From JAAEQG01 sp043803085 (lineage in GTDB: Bacteria; Planctomycetota; Phycisphaerae; UBA1845), in the NCBI GenBank assembly GCA_043803085.1, contig JAZDKM010000116.1:1-13400 (forward strand): DNA of 13,400 nt, in the 5' to 3' direction. A program made the translations under genes and the position numbers. The stretch's first letter is position 1. Each line of letters opens with the position of its first letter. Positions 5,712 to 12,426 of the stretch are shown piece by piece. The notes beneath the pieces are model-generated. The model had not been told where the DNA came from. It made no database searches and saw only the letters and a list, made by a program, of their open reading frames with translations.

Positions 5712-8285
5712 ATGCGGAATATCCTCCTGAAACTCGCGGGCACGCGCACGGACCACGAGTCGGACGGATGGCTGGCCACGTATCTGCGTGGATGGTGGCC
5801 GTTGGCGGCCCCGTTTCTCATTCTGGTCTGTGCGCCACGCTGGGAGATGGCCGCCGCCGCCGCGTGTTGGAGCGTGCTGATGCTCCCCGGGCTCCTCGCG
5901 GTCCTTCTCTGCTTCTCCGCAGATCATCCCTTAGGACGCGGCTTCGGAAAACTCGGCGTGGCGTCGGTCGGAGGGTTAGTGCTGTTCGGCTTGGTCTCCT
6001 GGCCGGCCTGTCTGCTGCACTGGCGGCTCTCCACCGCTTTGCTCGTTTATGGTGTAGTCTACGCGGTCTGTATCGCCGTCTTGGTCTGGTGTCTGCTCAG
6101 GCGTGAACCGATGCCCGAAGGGCGCCAAAACCGTCCGCCGACTTTGGACTTTGGACCTTCGACTTTGGACTTCCCGCTCGACGTGCCGAGGCGCACCGCA
6201 GCGCTCATCGTGGTCGGAATTGCGGTCGTGATGGTCGGAGTGTGGCTGGCGACTCGCCAGACCCAGGACCCCTCCGTGACGCGCGGCTTCTACGCCGCCC
6301 GCCCGTACTGGTGGCAGGGTACGCTGCTCGGTGCGCTCGCTTCCACGGGCGTTGCGGTCGTCATCCTGCTGGGCACCCGGCGAGGGCGATCGCCCAAAAC
6401 CGACCCCGCCCCACCGACTTCGCCGATGAACTCCCGCAACAAGCGACCGGCCGGCCGCCGGGCTGCCGAGGATGGGGATACGCGGACCCCGCAGCCCGCC
6501 GCGTCAGGCCCCGCGCTGGTCGTCATCCTGTGGTTGGGCCTGGCCCTGCTGACCGGGCACCTGATGAACGCGAGCTACCGGCTCCCACCCAACCCGGAAG
6601 ATCGGCCACGGCACATGTATCGCCCGCCGTGGAACTCCGACGACGTCAGCTATGTTTCCCAGGCCGTGGATTACCGCTACGGCCTGCCGATGGGCAAGTA
6701 CGAGTCCTCGATCGGCAGTGAGAGGCTCCTGAATCCCGTCGATCTCGCACCGCTCGTCGCCCCGTTGGTGGCGGCCATATCTTGGATCACGGGGCTCGAG
6801 TGTGCGGCCCTGCAGCACAGCGTGCTGCCTCCATTGATGATTCTCGTCGGTATGAGTGCCATGGCGGCGGCGCTGGCGGTCGTTCTGCGCGCGCACCGCT
6901 GGGCCGTCCCCTTGGGTACGCTCGTCGCGGCCGCGATGATCTGCAAGTCCTGGGAGTACGAGCGCAGTATGGCCGAGTTCATGGTCTGGCGGGCGTTGCA
7001 GACCAAGTCTGTCCACCTCTGGCTCATCCATCCGCTGCAACTGGCCACGTTGGTTCTGCTCTTCCGTCGCCCGAACCGGCAGCATCTGCTCTGGGGCGCG
7101 GCTGTTGCCGTGGTAGGTCACCTCGTGCACCCGTTCGCGACGATCCTGGGGGCGGTATGGTCCGCGACGGCCTGCGCCGCATCCACCCTCTGGCAGCGGG
7201 AGGCCTTGCCCAAGCTCTTGATCCTGCTGGCTGCTTATGGACTGCTGGGCGGAGTGTTCTATGGCGCGTCTCACCGTTCTGACCCGGAGCGGGGTCTCTC
7301 CACTGGGCGCGTCGCGGGTGATCCGGAGCAGTCGCGCGACCTGGTCCGCGTGGATGACCGGCCGGTCCCGCGGCAGGAACCCCGCATTCTTTTCGGCTGG
7401 GACGTGCTGTTCTGCTTCGGAGCGGTCGCCACGCCGTTAGTGCTGGCGTTGGGTTGGAGGAACCGCGAGTTCTTGATCGTCGGTTTGTTAGGGATGGTCG
7501 CGGTGGGGCTGTGTAATAGCACGCTCGTGGGGCGGTTGCTGAACCTCGCCTTACCGACCTCCATCTTCTGGCGGGCGCGGTGGATGCTGCCGAGCCTGGT
7601 CAGTATTGCCATCGTCTCCTTCGTGCTTTACTGCGCGTGGGTCGCCCTCCTACGCCGCCGCGATGGCACGGTGACCCCCGTGCGTTCGTTCCTGGGATGT
7701 CTTGGGGCGGCGGGGATGTTCGCTGTTCTGCTGGCCAACACCAGTGCCTATGCGGTCAGGACCGGACCGCTGCCCAAGCAGCTTTCCAAGTTCGCCGACG
7801 ATATTCACGGTCTAGTCGATCTGCTGGGTAGCGTACAGGCCGCCTCGTTCGTCTGGGGCCCCGAGACGGTGACCCGGGAGCTGCCGCAATTGATGCCCAA
7901 CGTCCGGCTGGTGCTCTCGCGCGAGAAGATCATGCTGCCGGCTGACGATCCGGCGTTCCGCGAAGCCGTGTTGCAGGCCCGCAACCTCTTTTACGCTCCG
8001 GTTCGGGGCGGTGCTGCGGCCCCGCAGGACGGCCAGTGGCGCGCGGCGCTAGACCGATTGCGGTCGCTCTATCCGATCGGCCACTTCGTGCTCGACTATG
8101 GCGAGGGTCGGGGCGAACAGGGTGTGCGAGTCTTACAGAATGCCGGCTGGCAGCGCGTCGGCCGCTCCGGCCGCTACGAAGTCTGGCGCCGCCCGCCCGC
8201 AGTTCCGAACCGCGACCGTGAGGGAGCGCTTCTTCTCGGCCCGGACCCTCACGCCCGCGGCCCTGAAAGGATGGGAACAGCATAA
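5712..8285 (+). CDS. Large polytopic membrane protein, possible GT-C-type glycosyltransferase
   Basis: The 857-residue protein has many hydrophobic spans (for example about 31-68, 82-102, 108-129, 163-180, 204-221, 267-285, then a dense series from about 345 to 690). It ends in a soluble domain (about 700-845) that is probably outside the cytoplasm. Before the second membrane cluster it carries PPWNSDDVSYVSQAVDYRYG (306-325). An acidic pair in a loop after a membrane span is the usual place of catalytic residues in GT-C enzymes that use lipid-phosphate sugars, hence the tentative call. I do not recognise a named family with certainty. Two hydrophilic insertions stand out: 142-156, encoded by heptamer repeats, and 222-266, Pro/Arg-rich. 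The tail after about 845 is encoded by a repeat shared with glgB. The ribosome site before ATG 5712 is weak. The partial polyprenol-phosphate glycosyltransferase at the window start could supply its donor, but this is speculative. Confidence 0.8.
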   Translation: MRNILLKLAGTRTDHESDGWLATYLRGWWPLAAPFLILVCAPRWEMAAAAACWSVLMLPGLLAVLLCFSADHPLGRGFGKLGVASVGGLVLFGLVSWPACLLHWRLSTALLVYGVVYAVCIAVLVWCLLRREPMPEGRQNRPPTLDFGPSTLDFPLDVPRRTAALIVVGIAVVMVGVWLATRQTQDPSVTRGFYAARPYWWQGTLLGALASTGVAVVILLGTRRGRSPKTDPAPPTSPMNSRNKRPAGRRAAEDGDTRTPQPAASGPALVVILWLGLALLTGHLMNASYRLPPNPEDRPRHMYRPPWNSDDVSYVSQAVDYRYGLPMGKYESSIGSERLLNPVDLAPLVAPLVAAISWITGLECAALQHSVLPPLMILVGMSAMAAALAVVLRAHRWAVPLGTLVAAAMICKSWEYERSMAEFMVWRALQTKSVHLWLIHPLQLATLVLLFRRPNRQHLLWGAAVAVVGHLVHPFATILGAVWSATACAASTLWQREALPKLLILLAAYGLLGGVFYGASHRSDPERGLSTGRVAGDPEQSRDLVRVDDRPVPRQEPRILFGWDVLFCFGAVATPLVLALGWRNREFLIVGLLGMVAVGLCNSTLVGRLLNLALPTSIFWRARWMLPSLVSIAIVSFVLYCAWVALLRRRDGTVTPVRSFLGCLGAAGMFAVLLANTSAYAVRTGPLPKQLSKFADDIHGLVDLLGSVQAASFVWGPETVTRELPQLMPNVRLVLSREKIMLPADDPAFREAVLQARNLFYAPVRGGAAAPQDGQWRAALDRLRSLYPIGHFVLDYGEGRGEQGVRVLQNAGWQRVGRSGRYEVWRRPPAVPNRDREGALLLGPDPHARGPERMGTA
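6143..6170. repeat. Heptamer tandem repeat inside a coding region
   Basis: Four 7-base units: TTTGGAC, TTTGGAC, CTTCGAC, TTTGGAC. Since 7 is not a multiple of 3, each unit is read in a new frame, giving the linker PPTLDFGPSTLDF. It lies between hydrophobic segments, where an insertion is likely to be tolerated. Confidence 0.8.
8205..8228. repeat. 24-bp repeat, second copy, in a C-terminal coding end
   Basis: It matches 3070-3093 at 23 of 24 bases. Here it encodes PNRDREGA near the end of the 857-residue membrane protein, in a different frame from its use in glgB. Confidence 0.8.
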
Positions 8286-8345
8286 CTCGGTACATTGATC
8301 GGGCGAAGGGCACGCTCCGCAGCGGGGAAGGACCCCTCCGCAACG

Positions 8346-8831
8346 TCAGTAGATGAAGATCGGGATGCCCTGAAGGCACTCGGATTGGTACTCTTCCAAG
8401 TGATCCTCGTTCGCCACACAGGGACCACATTCGACCCCAAGGTCCTGAACATAGCGAGCGCAGATCTCTTCCCGTAACTCCGGGTTGAGTTGGGAGGCCT
8501 TTCGCCAACAGAACGTGGACCAGTAGAAATGTTCACAGATATACGAGAGCGTCGCCCAATCACCAGAGTGCTGCTCTAACAGTGCTATGATCGGAGCAGC
8601 ATCGAGATGCACTCCATCATCGACATACTGGCGGGCGTCGGTGATTTGGACGTCCAAGCCCGCGAAGTCGATTTCGGACCCACCGGCGTCCCCTGGGTTT
8701 CCACGCGGCTCCGATCTCGGGGGTACAGAGAAGAAGCGGCCCGAAAGGCTGTCGCATGCGCCTGCCCACGCTACGAGACCCGCAAGAATGATCCCGCCGC
8801 GCCACACGTAGCACACTCTGCGCCGGTTCAT
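8346..8831 (-). CDS. Cysteine-rich putative lipoprotein, unknown function
   Basis: The 161-residue product starts with RRR and a hydrophobic stretch (IILAGLVAWAGAC) ending at C26, which resembles a lipoprotein signal, although the -3 residue is Ala rather than Leu. The mature part begins with a Ser/Pro/Gly-rich linker. A C-terminal domain (about 75-161) follows with six cysteines (C99, C108, C124, C135, C138, C152), including CGPC, an even number suited to disulfides outside the cytoplasm. CGPC is the thioredoxin-type active-site spacing, but no thioredoxin-fold context is visible, so a redox role is not claimed. The ATG at 8831 is chosen because AAGGTGGG lies about 4 bases upstream and the promoter 8869-8897 leaves a short leader. 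The longer frame from 8897 would overlap the promoter. I do not recognise the family. Confidence 0.72.
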   Translation of the reverse strand: MNRRRVCYVWRGGIILAGLVAWAGACDSLSGRFFSVPPRSEPRGNPGDAGGSEIDFAGLDVQITDARQYVDDGVHLDAAPIIALLEQHSGDWATLSYICEHFYWSTFCWRKASQLNPELREEICARYVQDLGVECGPCVANEDHLEEYQSECLQGIPIFIY

Positions 8832-8868
8832 GGCCCACCTTGCCGTGGAAACGTTTGACCCAAGGTGC

Positions 8869-8897
8869 ATGCTAACCCATTGGAAGCGGCGGGTCAA
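8869..8897 (-). promoter_or_regulatory. Sigma70-like promoter for the cysteine-rich lipoprotein
   Basis: On the minus strand TTGACC (8892-8897) and TAGCAT (8869-8874) are 17 bp apart. Transcription would start near 8862, about 31 bases before ATG 8831. Confidence 0.65.
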
Positions 8898-8942
8898 GGT
8901 TTCGGTCCACGATACGGTCGGCGAGGTGCGGGGGGATTCCGT

Positions 8943-8960
8943 GGTCCGCGAGCGCGGACC
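8943..8960. repeat. Hairpin repeat, GGTCCGCG family
   Basis: GGTCCGCG-AG-CGCGGACC with flanks GT and CTAC is identical to 3272-3295. On the minus strand it begins right after the stop codon of the MBL-fold gene (8964-8966). Confidence 0.8.
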
Positions 8961-8963
8961 CTA

Positions 8964-9755
8964 CTACGCCCGGCCGGTGACGATCTGGCCGTCGAAGGCC
9001 AGTTCCATCCCCGGCGGGAGTTCGGCGTTGACCGTGGCGTGATGGAGTTCGTGGGCGATGTGCGTGAAGAGCGTGCGGCGGGCGCCGATGCGGCGGGCGA
9101 CCTCGACGGCCTGCTCCAAGTTGAAATGGGTCGGATGGGGACGGCGACGAAGCGCATCCAGGATGAGCACGTCAAGTTCCCGCAGCAAGGTGAAGGATGG
9201 TTCGGGGATAGAGTTACAGTCGGTGCAATAGGCCATGCGGCCGAACCGGTAGCCCAGGATGGGCAAGGGGCCGTGCATCAGCGGAATGGGGAGGATGCGG
9301 CGCCCGAACCACTCCAGCGGGTTGTCCCCCAGGGGGACCAGGTGCAGGTCGGGCTTGTGCGAAGGGTAGCTCGCATCTTCCTCGAAGGCGTACAGAAACA
9401 TCCGGCGAATGACCTCGAGCGTGTCCGGCCGACCGTAGCAGGGCAGCGGCCCCTTCATGATCCAGTTGAATCGGCGCAAGTCGTCCAGGCCGGTCACGTG
9501 GTCGGCGTGATGGTGGGTGAACAAAACGGCGTCCACCCGGCGGATGCCGTTGGCGATGCACTGCAAACGCAATTCCGGTGCGGTGTCGACCAGGATGACG
9601 CGGTCGCCGTAGTCGACGACGATCGAGGGTCGGCTCCGGCGATCGCGCGGATCGCTGGAAGTGCAGATCGCGCAGGCGCACCCGATCATCGGCACGCCGT
9701 GCGAGGTGCCGCTTCCCAGGATGACCACACGGATATCCTCGGACGTCGGGTTCAT
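8964..9755 (-). CDS. MBL-fold metal-dependent phosphodiesterase, PhnP-like
   Basis: The 263-residue protein has the metallo-beta-lactamase fold. The metal motif THHHADH gives H81, H83, D85 and H86, and further likely ligands lie in HGPLPILGYRF, YCTDC and FTHIAHELHH. The N-terminus LGSGTSHGVPMIGCACAIC (13-31), with C26, C28 and C31, then DPRDRRSRPS, is typical of the PhnP subgroup, where the cysteines help hold an extra structural zinc. PhnP opens cyclic phosphoribosyl phosphates in phosphonate use. No phn gene is nearby, so the true substrate may be another cyclic phosphate or nucleotide. ATG 9755 is preferred over GTG 9767 because GAGG lies 6 bases before it. A promoter is seen at 9781-9809. 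The TAG stop abuts a hairpin repeat. Confidence 0.9.
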   Translation of the reverse strand: MNPTSEDIRVVILGSGTSHGVPMIGCACAICTSSDPRDRRSRPSIVVDYGDRVILVDTAPELRLQCIANGIRRVDAVLFTHHHADHVTGLDDLRRFNWIMKGPLPCYGRPDTLEVIRRMFLYAFEEDASYPSHKPDLHLVPLGDNPLEWFGRRILPIPLMHGPLPILGYRFGRMAYCTDCNSIPEPSFTLLRELDVLILDALRRRPHPTHFNLEQAVEVARRIGARRTLFTHIAHELHHATVNAELPPGMELAFDGQIVTGRA

Positions 9756-9780
9756 CCCGTTCCTCACCGAAAGCTACGAC

Positions 9781-9809
9781 AGTATACCGACGAATCGGAC
9801 GGTCGGCAG
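9781..9809 (-). promoter_or_regulatory. Sigma70-like promoter for the MBL-fold gene
   Basis: On the minus strand CTGCCG (9804-9809) and TATACT (9781-9786) are 17 bp apart. The start would be near 9774, about 19 bases before ATG 9755. The -35 is weak. Confidence 0.5.
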
Positions 9810-9869
9810 CGGTACGTCCGATAGAACAGGCGCTCTTTGCCGGGCGGGAGGTTCTTCGCTCTCTACTAC

Positions 9870-9898
9870 TTGATTTGGGCGGTGGTCGCGCCTACAAA
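9870..9898 (+). promoter_or_regulatory. Candidate promoter and leader of the second PEP-CTERM gene
   Basis: TTGATT (9870-9875) and TACAAA (9893-9898) are 17 bp apart. A start near 9905 would give a leader of about 86 bases. In it CCTCAGC (9938-9944) is complementary to GCTGAGG (9977-9983) just before the start codon, so the ribosome site could be partly masked by pairing. Confidence 0.4.
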
Positions 9899-9990
9899 TC
9901 CAATACTAGAGTCGGGAGATAGCAGAGGAGGGAGACACCTCAGCATCTCTCGCTCGTTGCGGGTTACTATTGGGAGGCTGAGGGGGAGAG

Positions 9991-10659
9991 ATGAGACCTT
10001 TCTGTTTGTCTGTCTATGTAGGGGTGGTGCTGGCGTGCGCGGCCGGCGGAGCCCAGGGCTCGGCCATCATCCTGGTGATCGATCCGAGTTTCGGTTCGAC
10101 CGAGAGCACGGGCGCCACGGCGCGGCTGTCGCTCAGTTTCACCGAGGACGGCTTGAACGACCTGCTCCACGTGTTGATCGAGAACACGACGCCGGGGTCG
10201 ATTGGGTCCTCGTTGACCGCGGTGGGGTTTGAGGTACCCGATTCCTGGCCGGCCACGTTTGCATCGGGCGGCACCGGAACTTTCTTCGATGAGCTCGACT
10301 TGGATGTGGCCATATCACCGGGTTGGCTCAGTGCGCCGGGCGGATACGACGTGATGATCACCAGTGACCACAACTTCGAAGGGGGGAGTCCGCAAGGGGC
10401 GCCGACGGAGGGCGAGTCAGAATCCATCGTGCTGAACTTGGGTAACACGGGGTCAACGCCGGACCAACTGGTCACCTTGTTCACCACCTACTACGCAGGT
10501 CTGGAGGGATACTACGCAGTCGGGCGCTTTCAGGCGGTCGGCCCCGGTGGCGAGCTTTCCGACAAAGTGGCCGGCAACGCGCCGGAGCCCGGCACCCTGT
10601 TGCTGCTGGGTTGCGGCGGCCTGGCGGCGCTGCGGCGCCGTTCAAAAGCGGTTCGCTGA
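9991..10659 (+). CDS. PEP-CTERM sorting-domain secreted protein
   Basis: The 222-residue product begins with a signal peptide (MRPF, hydrophobic CLSVYVGVVLACAAGG, likely cleavage after AQGSA). The body is Gly/Ser/Thr-rich with features of a beta-sandwich such as LSLSFTEDGLNDLLHVLIEN. The C-terminus has a canonical PEP-CTERM tail: APEPGTLLLLGCGGLAAL then RRR. It is likely exported and processed by an exosortase encoded elsewhere. AGGGGGAG (9981-9988) precedes ATG 9991 at short spacing, and GGGAGG (9972-9977) may help. Sequence similarity with the other PEP-CTERM protein (4748-5356) is limited to the sorting tail as far as I can see. Its ligand or structural role is unknown. Confidence 0.88.
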   Translation: MRPFCLSVYVGVVLACAAGGAQGSAIILVIDPSFGSTESTGATARLSLSFTEDGLNDLLHVLIENTTPGSIGSSLTAVGFEVPDSWPATFASGGTGTFFDELDLDVAISPGWLSAPGGYDVMITSDHNFEGGSPQGAPTEGESESIVLNLGNTGSTPDQLVTLFTTYYAGLEGYYAVGRFQAVGPGGELSDKVAGNAPEPGTLLLLGCGGLAALRRRSKAVR

Positions 10660-10714
10660 GAGCTCCCACCTGCGTGCGCCCGTCCGGGGCTTGAGCATCC
10701 TAGGGTGGCGTCTA

Positions 10715-10734
10715 CCCAGGGCTCGCGCCCTGGG
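10715..10734. repeat. Perfect hairpin CCCAGGGC-TCGC-GCCCTGGG
   Basis: An 8-bp perfect stem with a TCGC loop, 56 bases after the PEP-CTERM stop, followed by CTGTGCTCC and a small TCCCTCCGGGA hairpin. There is no T-tract, so it looks more like an interspersed repeat than an intrinsic terminator. Confidence 0.6.
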
Positions 10735-10805
10735 CTGTGCTCCTTCGTCCCTCCGGGACTGCCACAAATTCCGACATCTCCCAACGTCTTGCAGCGCCCA
10801 CGCAT

Positions 10806-10834
10806 TTGCCTCGCCCTGAGCCTTGCGATATAGT
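10806..10834 (+). promoter_or_regulatory. Sigma70-like promoter for the adaptor gene
   Basis: TTGCCT (10806-10811) and TATAGT (10829-10834) are 17 bp apart. A start near 10841 leaves about 24 bases before ATG 10865, which supports that start over the longer frame from 10823. Confidence 0.65.
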
Positions 10835-10864
10835 CACGTCCAGTCGCAACGAGTAGCGCGGATC

Positions 10865-12214
10865 ATGAAGAAGGTCCTGGTGATTATCCTCGTGCTGGCG
10901 GTGGTTGTGCTGGGGTGGTATGCGCTGCGCAATGTGCGCATGTCGTTCACCGGGGAGAAGGGCGAGTTGCAGAGGGTGAAGCGCGACGACCTGACCATCC
11001 CGATCAACGCCACCGGCGAGGTGCGTTACAAGAGACAGACCGAAATCAAGTCCGAGGCCAGCGGCACGGTGGCCGCACGCTTCTTCGAGGCCGGCGACAG
11101 AATCCACAAGGGCGATCTGCTCATTCAACTGACCCCCGACGATGAACAGCGAAACAAGGACCGGGCCGAGGCGGACCTGATCCGCGCCCAGGCCAACCTG
11201 GATCGTGCGAAGATCACCCTGCGGGAGCGGCGAGAGATCGGCGTCGCCAAGGCGCAGGCCAATCTCGCCGCCATCGTCGCGCAACTGGCCGACGCGGCCA
11301 ACGATTGGGAGCGTATCCGGAAGCTCTACGAAGGCAAGGAGTCTAACAACCGCGAGTACGTCAGCGCCAAAACGAGCTACGAGCGGTTGCTCGCTTCCAA
11401 GGCGGGCGCGGAGGCGGACCTGGGGCAAGCCGGGATCGCCATCGAGATGGCCGAGAAGGATGTGATCCTGGCCGACGCGGCCAAGACCACCGCGCAGAGG
11501 AACTTCAGCGATGCCGAAGAGCGTTTGCGGGATACCGAGGTATTCTCACCCAGCGACGGCATCATCATGCAGATGCTCGTGCAAGAGGGCGAGGTGATCC
11601 AAACCGGCAAGGAGAGCTTTACTGGCGGCACGGTCCTGGCCGTTGTGGCCGACGACTCGGAAGTGTACGTGCGTGCGGAGGTGGACGAGGCCGACTTCGG
11701 CGTGATCCGCGAGATCGCGCCGGCGTCCGCGCGGCCGGGCGGCAACCTTCCCGCCGTGGCGGACGATCCACCCGAGGCCCCCATCGACAAGGACTCGGCG
11801 ACGGTCCGGGTACTGGTCGAGGCCTACCGCGATGAAGATTTTCGCGGGGCCATCGAGCGGATCTACCCTGAGCCGCGTAAGGCCGCCTCGGTGGTCACCT
11901 ATTATGTGGACATCCTGCTGACCAGCGCCAACCGAGACAAGCTGGCCGTCGGAATGCAGGCGGACGTGGAGTTCACCGCCCAGTCGGTACACGACGCCCT
12001 GTTGGTCCAACATGATGCCATCCACAAGGAAGACAACCAACTCGGCGTCTACCTTCCGGTCAAGGTGGAGGGCAAGCCCGACCCGGAGCCGAAGTTCGTC
12101 AAATGCCGATTCGGGCTGGACAACGGCCTGCTCGCGGAGGTTTTGGAGGGGGAGATCAAAGAGGGGGATTGGGTATACACTAAACTGCCGCGGGCGCCGG
12201 AAGAGGAGAAGTAA
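10865..12214 (+). CDS. Periplasmic adaptor (membrane-fusion) protein, MacA/HlyD-like
   Basis: The 449-residue protein has one N-terminal membrane span (VLVIILVLAVVVLGWYAL, about 4-21). A split biotinyl-lipoyl domain follows: INATGEVRYKRQTEIKSEAS through GDRIHKGDLLIQL in the first half and FSPSDGIIMQMLVQEGEVI in the second. Between the halves lies a long charged, Ala-rich helical hairpin (about 86-215), as in adaptors that join an inner-membrane transporter to an outer-membrane channel. A beta-barrel and membrane-proximal part complete it. The ABC ATPase that follows suggests a MacAB-type exporter. ATG 10865 is chosen because of the promoter at 10806-10834 and because MKK plus a hydrophobic run is a natural N-terminus; its Shine-Dalgarno is weak. 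A 212-bp repeat-bearing gap separates it from the ATPase, so close translational coupling is unlikely. The exported substrate is unknown. Confidence 0.9.
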   Translation: MKKVLVIILVLAVVVLGWYALRNVRMSFTGEKGELQRVKRDDLTIPINATGEVRYKRQTEIKSEASGTVAARFFEAGDRIHKGDLLIQLTPDDEQRNKDRAEADLIRAQANLDRAKITLRERREIGVAKAQANLAAIVAQLADAANDWERIRKLYEGKESNNREYVSAKTSYERLLASKAGAEADLGQAGIAIEMAEKDVILADAAKTTAQRNFSDAEERLRDTEVFSPSDGIIMQMLVQEGEVIQTGKESFTGGTVLAVVADDSEVYVRAEVDEADFGVIREIAPASARPGGNLPAVADDPPEAPIDKDSATVRVLVEAYRDEDFRGAIERIYPEPRKAASVVTYYVDILLTSANRDKLAVGMQADVEFTAQSVHDALLVQHDAIHKEDNQLGVYLPVKVEGKPDPEPKFVKCRFGLDNGLLAEVLEGEIKEGDWVYTKLPRAPEEEK

Positions 12215-12248
12215 CCCGGTTCACGGGGTCTTTCGGTGCAGTTTGTGG

Positions 12249-12268
12249 GACCGGCTTTCCAGCCGGTC
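12249..12268. repeat. Hairpin repeat, GACCGGC family
   Basis: GACCGGC-TTTCCA-GCCGGTC lies 34 bases after the adaptor stop. It is the partner of 476-495, differing only in the loop. Confidence 0.75.
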
Positions 12269-12291
12269 GGGTCAGAGGGCGAGTTTGTTAT

Positions 12292-12308
12292 GGTCCGCAC
12301 GGCGGACC
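12292..12308. repeat. Hairpin repeat, GGTCCGC family
   Basis: GGTCCGC-ACG-GCGGACC followed by CTA. It has the stem of the family at 561-578, 3274-3291 and 8943-8960, with a different loop. Confidence 0.75.
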
Positions 12309-12335
12309 CTAAAGCTACAGGCGTGTTGACGCGAG

Positions 12336-12378
12336 GTCTTCGCCTTCTCATGGCCGCGCTACGCTTGGCCATGCCACC
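12336..12378. repeat. GGTGGCATGGCC element, inverted copy before the ABC gene
   Basis: The left end (12336-12355, starting GTCTTCGCC) is the reverse complement, 19 of 20 bases, of 13338-13357. The right end GGCCATGCCACC (12367-12378) is the exact reverse complement of 13296-13307. CATGGCC and GGCCATG form a 7-bp stem around an 11-base centre. Confidence 0.8.
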
Positions 12379-12426
12379 CCGCCGGACGTCGGCCTGGGCG
12401 AGACAGACCGTTACGATTCACCAGAC

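Noticed and set aside
6384..6395. GGGCGATCGCCC palindrome containing the cyanobacterial HIP1 octamer
   Set aside because: It is a single occurrence within a coding region. One copy is expected by chance in GC-rich DNA and gives no support for a cyanobacterial origin.
8865..9824. Plus-strand frame of 319 codons opposite the MBL-fold gene
   Set aside because: It covers the metal-binding gene in antisense and crosses its promoter. Its composition (Val/Gly/Arg/Gln rich) is that of a shadow.
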